Positions 47,658 through 56,580 of a DNA stretch of 64,000 bases are shown here, in pieces. Within the stretch, counting starts at the first letter, position 1. The number at the start of each line of letters is the position of its first letter. The notes beneath the pieces were generated by a model. It saw only the letters and a list, made by a program, of their open reading frames with translations, was not told the origin of the DNA and made no database searches. Origin of the DNA: CAVQLX01 sp963811605 (GTDB taxonomy: Bacteria; Desulfobacterota; Binatia; DP-6); the NCBI GenBank assembly GCA_963811605.1, contig CAWESA010000003.1, forward strand, positions 310,001 to 374,000. Direction: 5' to 3'. The translations under genes and the position numbers were made by a program.

Positions 47658-48170
47658 CTAGCGGCGCCGCCGAGGCGGCGACGTGGATCTCCCGCGCCGC
47701 GGACGGGGAGGTGGCGGGAGGGGCTCGTCGTCCTCCGACGCCAGCTCCTTCCAGTCGATGTAGCGCTGCACGCCCGGCGCGGCCAGGCGCCACGCGATCT
47801 CGAGCATGAGGGCGTCGTCGGTCGTCCCGATGCGCGGCACGAAGTCGGGTATGACGTCCATCGGCGCCTGATAGTAGAGCAGCGCCGTCGCGAGCAGGCT
47901 GACGGTCGAGTAGGGAATCTGCGGGCAGGCGCCGCGATCGTGGTCGGTCAGCAGGGCGAGCGCGACGCGAGCGCGCTCCACCAGCGACGGGTGAATGGCG
48001 CGCTCGCCGACGAGGCGCTGGAAGAGCTCGTCGGAGCTTCCCACCAGGGTGGTGACGTCCGACGGTGCGATGAGCGCCGCATGCGCCACCAGGTAGCGCT
48101 CGAACTCCTCGGCGGGGAGGGTCGGGCGGGAGGACGACGGAGCGGACCGGGGCTTCGGCGTGGCCGGCAT
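47658..48170 (-). CDS. DUF1232 (YkvA-like) protein
   Basis: 170 residues. The DUF1232 core is LLYYQAPMDVIPDFVPRIG followed by TTDDALML. The N- and C-termini are low-complexity (Pro/Arg/Ser). Function unknown; members are small membrane-associated proteins. The ATG at 48170 has no ribosome binding site; the promoter at 48177-48204 predicts a start at the ATG itself. Confidence 0.75.
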   Translation of the reverse strand: MPATPKPRSAPSSSRPTLPAEEFERYLVAHAALIAPSDVTTLVGSSDELFQRLVGERAIHPSLVERARVALALLTDHDRGACPQIPYSTVSLLATALLYYQAPMDVIPDFVPRIGTTDDALMLEIAWRLAAPGVQRYIDWKELASEDDEPLPPPPRPRRGRSTSPPRRRR

Positions 48171-48176
48171 GGGGGC

Positions 48177-48204
48177 AGAATCACGCCCTCGGCCGGCGAG
48201 TCAA
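48177..48204 (-). promoter_or_regulatory. Promoter of the DUF1232 gene
   Basis: TTGACT (48204-48199), 16-nt spacer, GATTCT (48182-48177) on the minus strand. The predicted start coincides with ATG 48170. Confidence 0.42.
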
Positions 48205-48223
48205 CCGAGGGTCAATCCAGGCA

Positions 48224-49552
48224 TCACTTGCCGTGTCGCGCCAGGGCGTCGACATCGAAGAGGTCCGGCCTGAACTTGACCCGTCCATAGAGCCCGGAGG
48301 AGGGGCTCGACTTGATGCCGGCGACGGTGGCACGGTTCATCTTGACGTTCTCCGCGACCTGGAATGCCATGTTGCCGCCCTGGTTGTAGTCGACCTTGCC
48401 GCTCGGCCGGGTGAACGGCATCGGATTCCACGCCATCACCTGGAGCGTGTTCAGCAGCTCGCCTTTCCAGGAGAACTTGCGGTTCCAGGCGCCCTGGTAG
48501 GTGACCGCGTCGATGTAGAACTGGAGCTTGCCGAAGAGATAGTACTTGTCACGCGGAGTGCCCTCGATGACCCAGAACGGGCGCTTGACGAGGACGGCCA
48601 CGCCGCGCGGCGCCCAGCCCGCGCCCTTCCACTCCGGGTCCATGTAGCCGATGAAGGGCAGGTCGGGCCATTCGGGATCCCAGCCCTTGCCCTCGACCCA
48701 CTTCGCCTTCGCCTCGCCCTTCAGGTTCATGGAGTCCGCCAGGCGCAGCGCGTCGACCTTCCCGTTCAGCTTCCAGTCGAAGTCCTCGGGCTTGCCGTCG
48801 AAGAACGGGCCGTCGTCCTGGCTCATGTCGGAGCCCAGGAAGCCGTCCGAGCGGTTGGCGGGGCTCACCGCCCGGACCCGGCGCAGCGCGGGCACGTAGG
48901 CCCACGAGGAGTCCCGCTTGCCCGGGTCGCGATAGCGATAGGTGAGGGCGCTCGTGCCGTTCAGATCGGCGGGCGCCTGGGTGACGACGAGCTGCTGGCT
49001 CAAGAAGTTCTCCGGATTGGTGGCCGGTCGCTCGTCGTCCGGCACGCCGTCGTAGTACATGAAGTTGACGTTCTGGTCGCTGCGTCGCTCGAGCGCCCGC
49101 GCGCCGATCCAGTTGACCTGCGACTCCGCGAGAAGATTGCCGAAGTACCAGGTGCGGTAGAAGAAGTTCCACACCGCCTTCACCGCCGCCTGCGGGTCGC
49201 TGGCGTCGATGGTCGGGAAGGGGTGGCCGATGATGAACGGCGGCTGCTTGCCGGTGGCCTTGTCGATGATGCCGCCCTCGGGACCGATGGCGAACTTGCC
49301 CTCGTTGGCCTTGGTGCCGGCGAGGAGATCCGGCGGCCAGTTGTACTTGTCGGTCGGCCACTCCGCGATCGGGTTGATGTATTCGCCCTCGCGGTAATGC
49401 TTCAGGATCTCCTCGGGCAGCAGTCCCTGGGCGGACTGCCACGTGTTCCTGTCGAGGGTGTCGCCCGGCTTCAGCTCGGCGCCGGCGGGCGCGCCGAGCG
49501 CGAGCGTGACGATGGCGGTGATGACGGGCAACGAGCGAGAAACCTTGCGCAT
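48224..49552 (-). CDS. DUF1329 exported protein
   Basis: 442 residues from ATG 49552 (GGGAGG 9 nt upstream). Signal peptide ending GAPAGA, then a long beta-rich domain with LKPGDTLDRNTW, WTRxY-like KRDSSWAYVPALRRVRAV, and DDGPFFDGKPEDFDWKL. These match DUF1329 proteins, LolA/LolB-like periplasmic or outer membrane proteins often found with DUF1302 and hydrophobic-substrate catabolism genes. No DUF1302 gene is adjacent. Function unproven. Confidence 0.85.
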   Translation of the reverse strand: MRKVSRSLPVITAIVTLALGAPAGAELKPGDTLDRNTWQSAQGLLPEEILKHYREGEYINPIAEWPTDKYNWPPDLLAGTKANEGKFAIGPEGGIIDKATGKQPPFIIGHPFPTIDASDPQAAVKAVWNFFYRTWYFGNLLAESQVNWIGARALERRSDQNVNFMYYDGVPDDERPATNPENFLSQQLVVTQAPADLNGTSALTYRYRDPGKRDSSWAYVPALRRVRAVSPANRSDGFLGSDMSQDDGPFFDGKPEDFDWKLNGKVDALRLADSMNLKGEAKAKWVEGKGWDPEWPDLPFIGYMDPEWKGAGWAPRGVAVLVKRPFWVIEGTPRDKYYLFGKLQFYIDAVTYQGAWNRKFSWKGELLNTLQVMAWNPMPFTRPSGKVDYNQGGNMAFQVAENVKMNRATVAGIKSSPSSGLYGRVKFRPDLFDVDALARHGK

Positions 49553-49817
49553 GAGAGCGACCTCCCGGATTCGACGGACGGTGAGCAGCAAGACCCTAGA
49601 CCAAGAGCCGGCCGGATGGGAAACGGATCGACACAACCCGCCTGACCGGCAGCCGTGCGGGATCCGGACGGCGCGATTGCCCGAATGGCCCGGGCCGACT
49701 GCGACCTTGGTACGAGGCCACGGCTCCTGGCGGACGAAATTCGACGACCGGTCGCGTGAAATACGTTGACCGGTGAGGCGGCCCCGGTGAATAGGTGACC
49801 ACCGAAGGGGGGGTCCG

Positions 49818-51239
49818 ATGGTCGTGATGATCAGGCTGTTCGTGGTGGCGGTGCTGGGGCTGGGTATCCTGTCGCGAGCCGAGGCGCAGATAACGTGTCC
49901 GATCGCGATCACGCTCTCCGGAAACAGCAGCAGCGAGCTGCTCGTGGGCACCGACCAGGCCGACAACATCACCGGGAACGGCGGACAGGACGTCCTGCGC
50001 GGGCTCGATGGCAGCGACTGTCTGCGCGGCGGCAGCTTCGACGATCGGCTCTACGGCGGTCGCGACAACGATCGCCTCATCGGCGAGGGCGGCAACGACC
50101 TCCTCGACGGCGGCCCCGGCGACGACGAGCTGAACGGCGGCAGCAATCAGGACATCCTGATCGGCGGCCCCGGCCGCGACGACGTGGTCGGTGAAGGCGA
50201 CGACGACTCGTTCATCGTGCGCGCCGGCGACGTGCCCGCGGGGCAGACGGAGACCGCGAACGGCGGATCGGGCAACGACCTGGTCATCCTCGACTTCGAT
50301 CCCGGCAGCGTTCCCCCGCGCAACTTCACCGTGACCGATCCCGAGACGGGCGGGCACTATCGCTTCATCGACGTCGAACGCGTCGAGGTCCACATCTGCG
50401 GCAACGGTGTCGTGGAGCGGGACGAGACCTGTGACGACGGCAATCGCGTCTCGGGCGACGGCTGCGACAAGAACTGCACCCCGACCGGGTGCGGCAACGA
50501 CATCGTCACCGACGGCGAAACCTGTGACGACGGCAACACCGCCGGCGGCGACGGCTGTTCGGCCACCTGCCAGCGCGAGTGCGGCAACGGCAAGCGCGAG
50601 GGCAGCGAGGAATGCGACGACGGCAACCAGCTTCCCGGGGATGGCTGCGATCCGAACTGCAAGGTGAGCGCGTGCGGCAACGGCGTGGTCACGCCGGGTG
50701 AGGAATGCGACGACGGCAACCACCAGAACGGCGACGGCTGCTCCGCCACCTGCACCCGGGAGTGCGGGAACGGCATCGTCGGTCCGGACGAGCAGTGCGA
50801 CGACGGCAACAACCAGAACGGTGACGGGTGCACCTCGGCGTGCCTCCGGGAGTGCACCAGCTCCACGGTCTGCTCGGACGGCGATCAGTGCACCACCGAC
50901 TCGTGCGTGGCCGGCACGTGCGTGAGCACGCCCCTGGACGGAGCTGCCGGCGTCCTGTGCGACCTCGAGGAGGTCCTCGGCGAGCCACTGTGCGCGGGCG
51001 AGCGCCTCGGGCCGAAGCTCCGCCTCAAGCTGACCGCGCTACGGAAGCTCGTGCGGCGGGCCAGCGTGGCCGGGGATCCGACCAAGGCGCTCGACCGGGC
51101 CGCCAGGCTGGCGAACCAGGCGGATACGCTATCGACCAGGCTCGCCGGCCGCGGGCGCATCACGCCTGCCTGCGCAGCGGGCATCGCGAGCTGGCTCGAC
51201 GACATCGAGACCCTGATCGACGTCATCGGCACGCCCTAA
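49818..51239 (+). CDS. Secreted protein with RTX-like and DUF4215 Cys-rich repeats
   Basis: 473 residues. A Sec signal peptide ends near SRAEAQ. Residues about 35-135 hold glycine/aspartate nonapeptide repeats (GGNDLLDGGPGDDELNGG type), which bind calcium. Residues about 195-370 hold five copies of the C-G-N-G...E-x-C-D-D-G-N...G-D-G-C...C module of DUF4215/Myxococcus Cys-rich repeats, probably disulfide-bonded. A helical C-terminal domain follows. Type I secretion is usual for RTX proteins, but a Sec signal is used here. Likely cell-surface or extracellular; function unknown. Confidence 0.8.
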   Translation: MVVMIRLFVVAVLGLGILSRAEAQITCPIAITLSGNSSSELLVGTDQADNITGNGGQDVLRGLDGSDCLRGGSFDDRLYGGRDNDRLIGEGGNDLLDGGPGDDELNGGSNQDILIGGPGRDDVVGEGDDDSFIVRAGDVPAGQTETANGGSGNDLVILDFDPGSVPPRNFTVTDPETGGHYRFIDVERVEVHICGNGVVERDETCDDGNRVSGDGCDKNCTPTGCGNDIVTDGETCDDGNTAGGDGCSATCQRECGNGKREGSEECDDGNQLPGDGCDPNCKVSACGNGVVTPGEECDDGNHQNGDGCSATCTRECGNGIVGPDEQCDDGNNQNGDGCTSACLRECTSSTVCSDGDQCTTDSCVAGTCVSTPLDGAAGVLCDLEEVLGEPLCAGERLGPKLRLKLTALRKLVRRASVAGDPTKALDRAARLANQADTLSTRLAGRGRITPACAAGIASWLDDIETLIDVIGTP

Positions 51240-51271
51240 CGTCGTCGACGCGCGGGCTCTCGCCCCACGCC

Positions 51272-51304
51272 GGTCCCGGCGACGGCTCGGCCGTCGCCGG
51301 GACC
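51272..51304 (+). terminator. Hairpin after the RTX/Cys-rich gene
   Basis: Perfect 14-bp arms (GGTCCCGGCGACGG / CCGTCGCCGGGACC) around a 5-nt loop, 32 nt after the stop. No T-run follows. Confidence 0.6.
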
Positions 51305-51451
51305 GCGACGAGCGGTGAGCGGACCGCTCCCACCCCCGCCTTCGGGAAACGAGGAAGCCGGCTTCGGACCGGGACGTGGCCTGGCGGCTCCCGGAGCCGG
51401 TCGTCCAGGACCCCTCCTGCCTCCAGGGGATCTGGAGCTCGAGCAGCCGCG

Positions 51452-51815
51452 GACGGTGATCACGACGCCTGCACGGCGAACGTGCAGTGCGCCGGTGGGA
51501 CGTGCCTCGGCGCCGCGGTCGACTGTGACGACGGCAATGCCTGCACCGGAGACAGCTGCGCCCCGATGTCCGGCTGCGGGTACACGCCGCGCGGCGGGGC
51601 GTTCATGGCGGCGCTGAACTCGTTCCCGGGCGCGGGCGGGTGGCCCGTACTCGAACGTGGTGACGTTCCCTCCCTTCCTCACGGCGACCAGCTGCACGCC
51701 GCCGTTCGACCTGGCCGTGCCCACCGGCAAGTGGCTGACGCTCAAGGGCAAGGCGGTGACGTCCGATTTCGTGCGCGACAAGGATCGGCTCAAGCTGACC
51801 TGTCGGCCGAGCTGA
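51452..51815 (+). pseudogene. Decayed C-terminus of a Cys-rich secreted protein
   Basis: One frame reads CTANVQCAGGTCLG and CDDGNACTGDSCAPMSGCGY, a typical disulfide-rich repeat. It then loses sense near 51600; a second frame from about 51640 reads YSNVVTFPPFLTATSC and ends KLTCRPS at TGA 51813-51815. No start codon with a ribosome binding site precedes it. It resembles the end of a paralogue of the upstream RTX/Cys-rich gene, broken by at least one frameshift and lacking its 5' part. The 210 bp before it hold only the hairpin. Confidence 0.55.
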
Positions 51816-51861
51816 AGCGGGGAGGCAGACGAGAACCACGAACCAAGAAACGAGGAACGCC

Positions 51862-51890
51862 TTGACGCGGGAGCAGGCCGTCAGGTACCG
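51862..51890 (+). promoter_or_regulatory. Promoter of the first TetR gene
   Basis: TTGACG (51862-51867); the -10 position (about 51885-51890, GTACCG) is a poor match. The start would lie 2-3 nt before ATG 51900. Confidence 0.38.
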
Positions 51891-51910
51891 GAAACTGACA
51901 TGTCGGTTCC
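51891..51910. promoter_or_regulatory. TetR-type operator overlapping the start codon
   Basis: GAAACTGACATGTCGGTTCC is an imperfect palindrome (8 of 10 pairs), centred on the ATG at 51900. Its position predicts autorepression by the encoded regulator. Confidence 0.55.
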
Positions 51911-52556
51911 TAAACGCCGCACGCATCTCCCCGGCGACGAACGCCGGGAGCAGATCCTCGACTGTGCGCTCGAGGTGTTTGCGCGTGAGGGGTTTCACGA
52001 CGCATCGATCGCGGACATCTGCGCGAGCGCGCAGATCGGTCGCGGCACCCTCTACCAGTATTTCAAGGACAAGCGGGACGTGCTGGCGGCGCTGATCGAT
52101 CGTATCGTGCAGCGCGTGATCAAGGCGGTCGAGGAGTGGCCCCGGTTCGACCTGCCTCCCGGGTTGCCGTGGACCAGCGCCGACAACGTCGCGTTCGTCG
52201 AGGGACGCTGCAACCAGATCATGCAGGTGGTCTTCTCCGACACGGACACCGCGAGCCTGGTCCTCCGCATGGCACGCAGCACCGGCTTCGTGCGTGACAC
52301 GCTGGCGCGGATCGACGACCACGTGGTCGGGGCGATCGAGGCCGACGTACGCACAGGCCTCGAGCGCGGTCTGCTGCGCCCGTTCGATCCACACGTGGTG
52401 GCGCAGTTCATCGTCGGCGGCATCGAGAAGCTCGTCGTGACCGCCCTCGACGAGGGCCGCGCTCCCGACATCGGCCGGATCGCGCGAGAGATCGCCGAGA
52501 TGGTCTCGAACGGCCTGCTCGCGCCCGTCGATCCACCGCAGCCGGCGGCGACGTAG
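51900..52556 (+). CDS. TetR/AcrR-family regulator
   Basis: 218 residues. N-terminal HTH: RREQILDCALEVFAREGFHDASIADICASAQIGRGTLYQYFKDK spread over residues 14-60. The C-terminal ligand domain is typical in length. The palindrome at its own start and the absence of a ribosome binding site suggest leaderless, autoregulated expression. The target outside its own gene is unclear; the divergent-looking OYE/DASS operon is 0.7 kb away with a convergent hypothetical gene in between. Confidence 0.9.
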   Translation: MSVPKRRTHLPGDERREQILDCALEVFAREGFHDASIADICASAQIGRGTLYQYFKDKRDVLAALIDRIVQRVIKAVEEWPRFDLPPGLPWTSADNVAFVEGRCNQIMQVVFSDTDTASLVLRMARSTGFVRDTLARIDDHVVGAIEADVRTGLERGLLRPFDPHVVAQFIVGGIEKLVVTALDEGRAPDIGRIAREIAEMVSNGLLAPVDPPQPAAT

Positions 52557-52594
52557 CAGCTCGGCGCCGACGCACGCTCGAGCCTAGAGCCTCG

Positions 52595-53164
52595 TCACGA
52601 CGAGCGCCGGCGACGCGACTTCTTCGGCGTGTCGGTCGGCGCGCGCTCGGCTTCGGAAGTGCGGGCGGCGGTACGCGCCTGGGCGATGCACGCGAGCACG
52701 TCGTGCAGGAGCTCCTCGGCGATCGTGCGCGTCTCCTCGTCGACGTGATCCATCGCCTCGCGCATGGCGTCCTTCCACAGGGAGTGGATCTCGGGGACCT
52801 TGCGGATGAGGCCGGCGATGCGCAGGCCGCGGATGTCCGCGATCATCATCTCGTCCCGGTCGTAGAGGCGGCGATCGAACCCCGAGTGGTGCGCCCGCAC
52901 GTAGAGGCGTGCGTTCGGGTTGGGATGGGTGGACTGGCCGACCGGCTTCTCGGTGGCGCGGCTGAGCAGCCTGCCGGTCACCTCGCGCTCGAGGACGCCC
53001 AGGATCACCGGCCTATCCTGTGTCGGCATGTGCTGGAAGGCGGCGATGATCCGGCGCAGCTGCTGGTCGCCGGCCAGGTCCACGATGATCTCGAGCGCGG
53101 CCGCGAGCGTGGTGTGGAGCTGCTCCAGGGCCGTGAGGCTCGCGACGTCGGACTCCCGGCCCAT
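52595..53164 (-). CDS. Helical protein of unknown function
   Basis: 189 residues from ATG 53164. Predominantly charged and helical, with a segment HHSGFDRRLYDRDEMMIADI near the middle and a basic C-terminus ending KKSRRRRSS. No family was recognised. A consensus TTGACA (53202-53197) lies 38 nt upstream with no ribosome binding site, consistent with leaderless expression, though the -10 box is weak. It is divergent from the OYE operon, so it might be a partner or regulator of it. Confidence 0.6.
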   Translation of the reverse strand: MGRESDVASLTALEQLHTTLAAALEIIVDLAGDQQLRRIIAAFQHMPTQDRPVILGVLEREVTGRLLSRATEKPVGQSTHPNPNARLYVRAHHSGFDRRLYDRDEMMIADIRGLRIAGLIRKVPEIHSLWKDAMREAMDHVDEETRTIAEELLHDVLACIAQARTAARTSEAERAPTDTPKKSRRRRSS

Positions 53165-53230
53165 GACCGTAAAGCCTGCCCTGGGGGCCGGTTTGGTGTC
53201 AATGGAAATCGGTGACGGCAAGCACACACC

Positions 53231-53260
53231 TCGACTTGCGACGTGCCATCGCGCTACCCT
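53231..53260 (+). promoter_or_regulatory. Promoter of the OYE-DASS operon
   Basis: TCGACT (53231-53236), 18-nt spacer, TACCCT (53255-53260). The start is predicted at about GTG 53268. Confidence 0.38.
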
Positions 53261-53267
53261 TGCAGCG

Positions 53268-54497
53268 GTGGCGCACGCTGCACAGCCCGCGCCCGAGCCG
53301 TTCTCGCCCGCGCGGCTCGGTCCGGTGACGCTACGCAACCGGATCATCAAGGCCGCGACGTTCGAAGGCCTGACGCCGCAGCGGCTGGTCACGGACGAGC
53401 TGGTCGGGTTCCATCGCCGCGTGGCCGCGGGGGGCGTCGGCCTGTGCACGGTGGCATACTGCGCGGTCTCCCCGGAGGGCGGGACCGACGGCCGGCAGAT
53501 CGTGCTGCGCGACGAGGCCGTGCCCGGCCTGCGGCGGCTGACCGACGCCATCCACGCCGAAGGCGCCGCGGCCGCGGCCCAGCTCGGCCACGCCGGCCCG
53601 GTCGCCAACCCGGTCGGGACGTCGCTGCCGAGCCTCGCGCCGTCGCGGATCTTCAGCCCGTTGCGCATGCGCTTCACGCGCGCGGCGACGCCCGACGACA
53701 TCGCCCGCGTCACGGCGGACTTCGCGCGCGGCGCGCGCGTTGCGGTGGCGGGCGGCTTCGACGCCGTCGAGATCCACCTCGGCCACAACTATCTCCTCAG
53801 CGCGTTCCTGAGCCCGAAGCTGAACACCCGCACCGATGCGTGGGGCGGCCGCCTCGAGAACCGGGCGCGCTTCCCGCGGGCCGTCGTGCGGGCCGTCCGG
53901 GATGCCGTCGGACCCGACGTCGCCGTCACCGCCAAGCTCAACATGGCCGACGGCGTACCGGGCGGCTTCTGGCTCGAGGAGAGCCTGGCTTTCGCGCGCC
54001 TGCTCGAGGCCGACGGCACGGTCGACGCGCTCGAGCTCACCGGCGGCAGCTCGCTGGCGAATCCGATGTACCTCCTCCGCGGCGAGGCGCCGATCGAGGA
54101 GATGGCGGCGGTGATGCCGCCGGCGGTGCGCCTGATGTTCCGGGCGGTCGCGCATCGCATGATGCCGGCGTATCCCTTCGAGGAGGCGTTCTTCCTGCCG
54201 TATGCGCGGCAGTTCCGGGCCGCCCTGCGCCTCCCGCTCGTCCTCCTGGGCGGCATCACACGGCTCGACACCGTGGAGCGCGCCCTGGGCGAGGGCTTCG
54301 CGTTCGTCGCGATGGCGCGCGCGCTGCTCCGCGAGCCGGACCTCGTCGCGCGCATGCGGGCGGGCACGGCCCGCGAGTCGCTCTGCGTGCACTGCAACAA
54401 GTGCATGCCCACGATCTACAGCGGAACGCGGTGCGTGCTGGTGGGCGGAGGGGCGACGGCGGGCGACCCCCACGCGCGTCCCACGCCGGATGCCTGA
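53268..54497 (+). CDS. Old-Yellow-Enzyme family flavin oxidoreductase
   Basis: 409 residues. The TIM-barrel FMN motifs are present: LGPVTLRNRIIKAATFEG, QLGHAGPVA, EIHLGHNYLLSAFLSP, NTRTDAWGGRLENRARF, and GEGFAFVAMARALLREP. A CVHCNKC cluster at the C-terminus resembles the iron-sulfur site of 2,4-dienoyl-CoA-reductase-like members, but no NAD-binding domain follows. It probably reduces an activated alkene or enone. GTG 53268 is preferred; an ATG at 53202 in frame is possible. Overlaps the transporter gene by 8 nt. Confidence 0.87.
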   Translation: MAHAAQPAPEPFSPARLGPVTLRNRIIKAATFEGLTPQRLVTDELVGFHRRVAAGGVGLCTVAYCAVSPEGGTDGRQIVLRDEAVPGLRRLTDAIHAEGAAAAAQLGHAGPVANPVGTSLPSLAPSRIFSPLRMRFTRAATPDDIARVTADFARGARVAVAGGFDAVEIHLGHNYLLSAFLSPKLNTRTDAWGGRLENRARFPRAVVRAVRDAVGPDVAVTAKLNMADGVPGGFWLEESLAFARLLEADGTVDALELTGGSSLANPMYLLRGEAPIEEMAAVMPPAVRLMFRAVAHRMMPAYPFEEAFFLPYARQFRAALRLPLVLLGGITRLDTVERALGEGFAFVAMARALLREPDLVARMRAGTARESLCVHCNKCMPTIYSGTRCVLVGGGATAGDPHARPTPDA

Positions 54498-55926
54498 CGA
54501 GTCGGCGGCCACGCCGGCCGCCCGGTCCGGCCGCCGGGCGCGGTGGGCCATCGTGCTGGCAGCGGGCCTGGCGGTCGCGCTCGCGCCGATCCCGAGCGGG
54601 ATCAGCGGGCGGTCCTGGGGTCTCCTGGCGATCTTCGTGAGCACGGTCGTGGGGCTCATGATCCAGCCGCTCCCCGGGGGGGCGATGGTGCTGCTGGGCG
54701 TCGCCGCGACCGCGGTGACCGGCGTGCTCACGCCGCAGCAGGCGCTGGCCGGCTACGGCGATCCCGTCGTGTGGCTCGTGCTGGCGGCATTCTTCATGTC
54801 GCGCGGCATGCTCAAGACCGGGCTCGGCCGCCGCATCGCGTTCCTGTTCATCCGCAGGATGGGCCGCCGTTCGCTCGGCCTCGGCTACGCCCTCGCGTGC
54901 ACCGATCTCGTGCTGGCGAGCTTCATTCCCTCGAACGGCGCCCGCGCGGGAGGCATCGTCTTTCCGATCGCGAAGAGCCTGGCGGAAGCGTACGACTCGC
55001 AGCCCGGCCCGAGCGCGCCCCGTCTGGGCGCCTTCCTGATGAGCTTCCTCTACCAGTGCGACGTGATCGCCTGCGCCATGTTCCTCACCGGCCAGGCCTC
55101 CAATGCGTTGATCGGGCGCCTCGTGTACCAGACGACCGCGCTCGATCTCTCCTACATGCGCTGGCTCGCGGGCGCGATCGTGCCCGGCGCCGTCGCGTTC
55201 GGCATCGTGCCGCTGGTGCTCTATCGTCTGTACCCGCCCGAGGTGCGCGAGACTCCCCGGGCCGCGGACATCGCGGCCGTCGAGCTGTCACGCATGGGCC
55301 CGATGAGCGGCCACGAGCATCTCATGCTGGCGACGTTCGCCCTCGTCGCCGTGCTGTGGATGACGACCGCCCTGCACGGCATCAGCTACGCGGTGGTGGC
55401 GCTGATCGGCATCTCGGCGCTGCTGGTGTGCGGTGTCCTCGAGTGGAACGAGCTCACGACCGAGCGCGCCGCCTGGGAGGTCTTCGTCTGGTACGGCGGC
55501 ATGGTCCGCCTGGCGGAAGCGCTCGGCGACACGGGGCTGACGCAGCGATTCGCCGAAGCGGCCGGGGGCGTGACGACCGGCTGGCCGTGGGGGCTGGCGC
55601 TGGCGGCGCTGCTCGTCGTGTACTTCTACGCCCACTACGGCTTCGCCAGCATCACCGCACACGCGACCGCGATGTTCATCCCGTTTCTGCTCGTGATCCT
55701 GGGGGCAGGGGCACCGCCGTGGCTGGCGGTGCTGCTGCTGGCCTATTGCTCGAACCTCATGGCGGGACTGACGCACTACGGGACGACGCCCGGGCCGATC
55801 TACTTCGGCGCCGGGTACGTGTCGCAGTGGACCTGGTGGCGGCTCGGCCTCGTCGCGTCCTCGCTGAACCTCGTCATCTGGACGGTCGTCGGCACGCTGT
55901 GGTGGAAGCTTCTCGGCTGGTGGTGA
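54490..55926 (+). CDS. DASS/SLC13-type anion (dicarboxylate) transporter
   Basis: 478 residues with about twelve hydrophobic segments. FIPSNGARAGGIVFPIAKSLA and SITAHATAMFIPFLL, with MAGLTHYGTTPGPIYFGAGY, are characteristic of the 2-oxoglutarate/malate translocator branch of the DASS family. It should import or exchange a di- or tricarboxylate. It overlaps the OYE gene by 8 nt, so enzyme and transporter are co-expressed and may act on the same compound. Confidence 0.87.
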   Translation: MPDESAATPAARSGRRARWAIVLAAGLAVALAPIPSGISGRSWGLLAIFVSTVVGLMIQPLPGGAMVLLGVAATAVTGVLTPQQALAGYGDPVVWLVLAAFFMSRGMLKTGLGRRIAFLFIRRMGRRSLGLGYALACTDLVLASFIPSNGARAGGIVFPIAKSLAEAYDSQPGPSAPRLGAFLMSFLYQCDVIACAMFLTGQASNALIGRLVYQTTALDLSYMRWLAGAIVPGAVAFGIVPLVLYRLYPPEVRETPRAADIAAVELSRMGPMSGHEHLMLATFALVAVLWMTTALHGISYAVVALIGISALLVCGVLEWNELTTERAAWEVFVWYGGMVRLAEALGDTGLTQRFAEAAGGVTTGWPWGLALAALLVVYFYAHYGFASITAHATAMFIPFLLVILGAGAPPWLAVLLLAYCSNLMAGLTHYGTTPGPIYFGAGYVSQWTWWRLGLVASSLNLVIWTVVGTLWWKLLGWW

Positions 55927-55932
55927 ACCGGC

Positions 55933-56580
55933 TCAGGCGCTGCGGCCGCCGGCGGCGAGATGACCCGCAAGCGTGCGGACGAGCAGCGACACGACGCGCG
56001 AGCGACGCAGACCGAGCTCGCGCGCCTCGTCGCCGGCGAGGGCGTCGCAGGTGCGCTCGAAGGCGAACAGGAGCAGCGCGTCGGCTTCCCGGTCGCCCGG
56101 TGCGAGGCCATGTCGCGTCCGCAGGTCCCGCAGCAGCACGAGCTGCCGGCGGCGCTGCGCGACGTAGAAGGCCCGCACGGTGGGGTCGGTGCCGACGAGC
56201 GCGACCACGCTGCCACGGAGCCCGCGCCAGCGACGATGGTGCGCCACGATCCAGGCCGTCAACCGCGCGGCGCTGCGCGACGTGTCGGGCCGCCGCCGCA
56301 CCGGCGCCTCCCTCGCCGTTGGCCGCACGGCGCGCAGCACGGTGGCGATGTGGTCCCACTCGGTGACGACCCAGCGCTCGTACGCCGCGAGCAGGATCGC
56401 GCGCTTGTCGGCGAAGTGCTTGTAGAAGGTGGCCGGCGAGTAGCCGGCGGCGCGCGCGATCGCGTTCGAGTCGGTGCCGTAATAGCCGTCGCGGTTGAGC
56501 ACCTCGGCAGCCGCGGCCACCAGACGCTCGCGCGTGCCGTCCGGCGTGCCTCGTCGCGGCCGGTCCGCGATCGCCGTCAC
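55933..56580 (-). CDS. TetR/AcrR-family regulator of the hydrolase operon
   Basis: 215 residues from a GTG overlapping the hydrolase stop (GTGA). HTH: VAAAAEVLNRDGYYGTDSNAIARAAGYSPATFYKHFADKRAIL across residues 19-63. The C-terminal half is Arg-rich. As the second gene of a unit with an alpha/beta hydrolase, it probably represses the palindrome-containing promoter at 57476-57516. Confidence 0.88.
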   Translation of the reverse strand: MTAIADRPRRGTPDGTRERLVAAAAEVLNRDGYYGTDSNAIARAAGYSPATFYKHFADKRAILLAAYERWVVTEWDHIATVLRAVRPTAREAPVRRRPDTSRSAARLTAWIVAHHRRWRGLRGSVVALVGTDPTVRAFYVAQRRRQLVLLRDLRTRHGLAPGDREADALLLFAFERTCDALAGDEARELGLRRSRVVSLLVRTLAGHLAAGGRSA

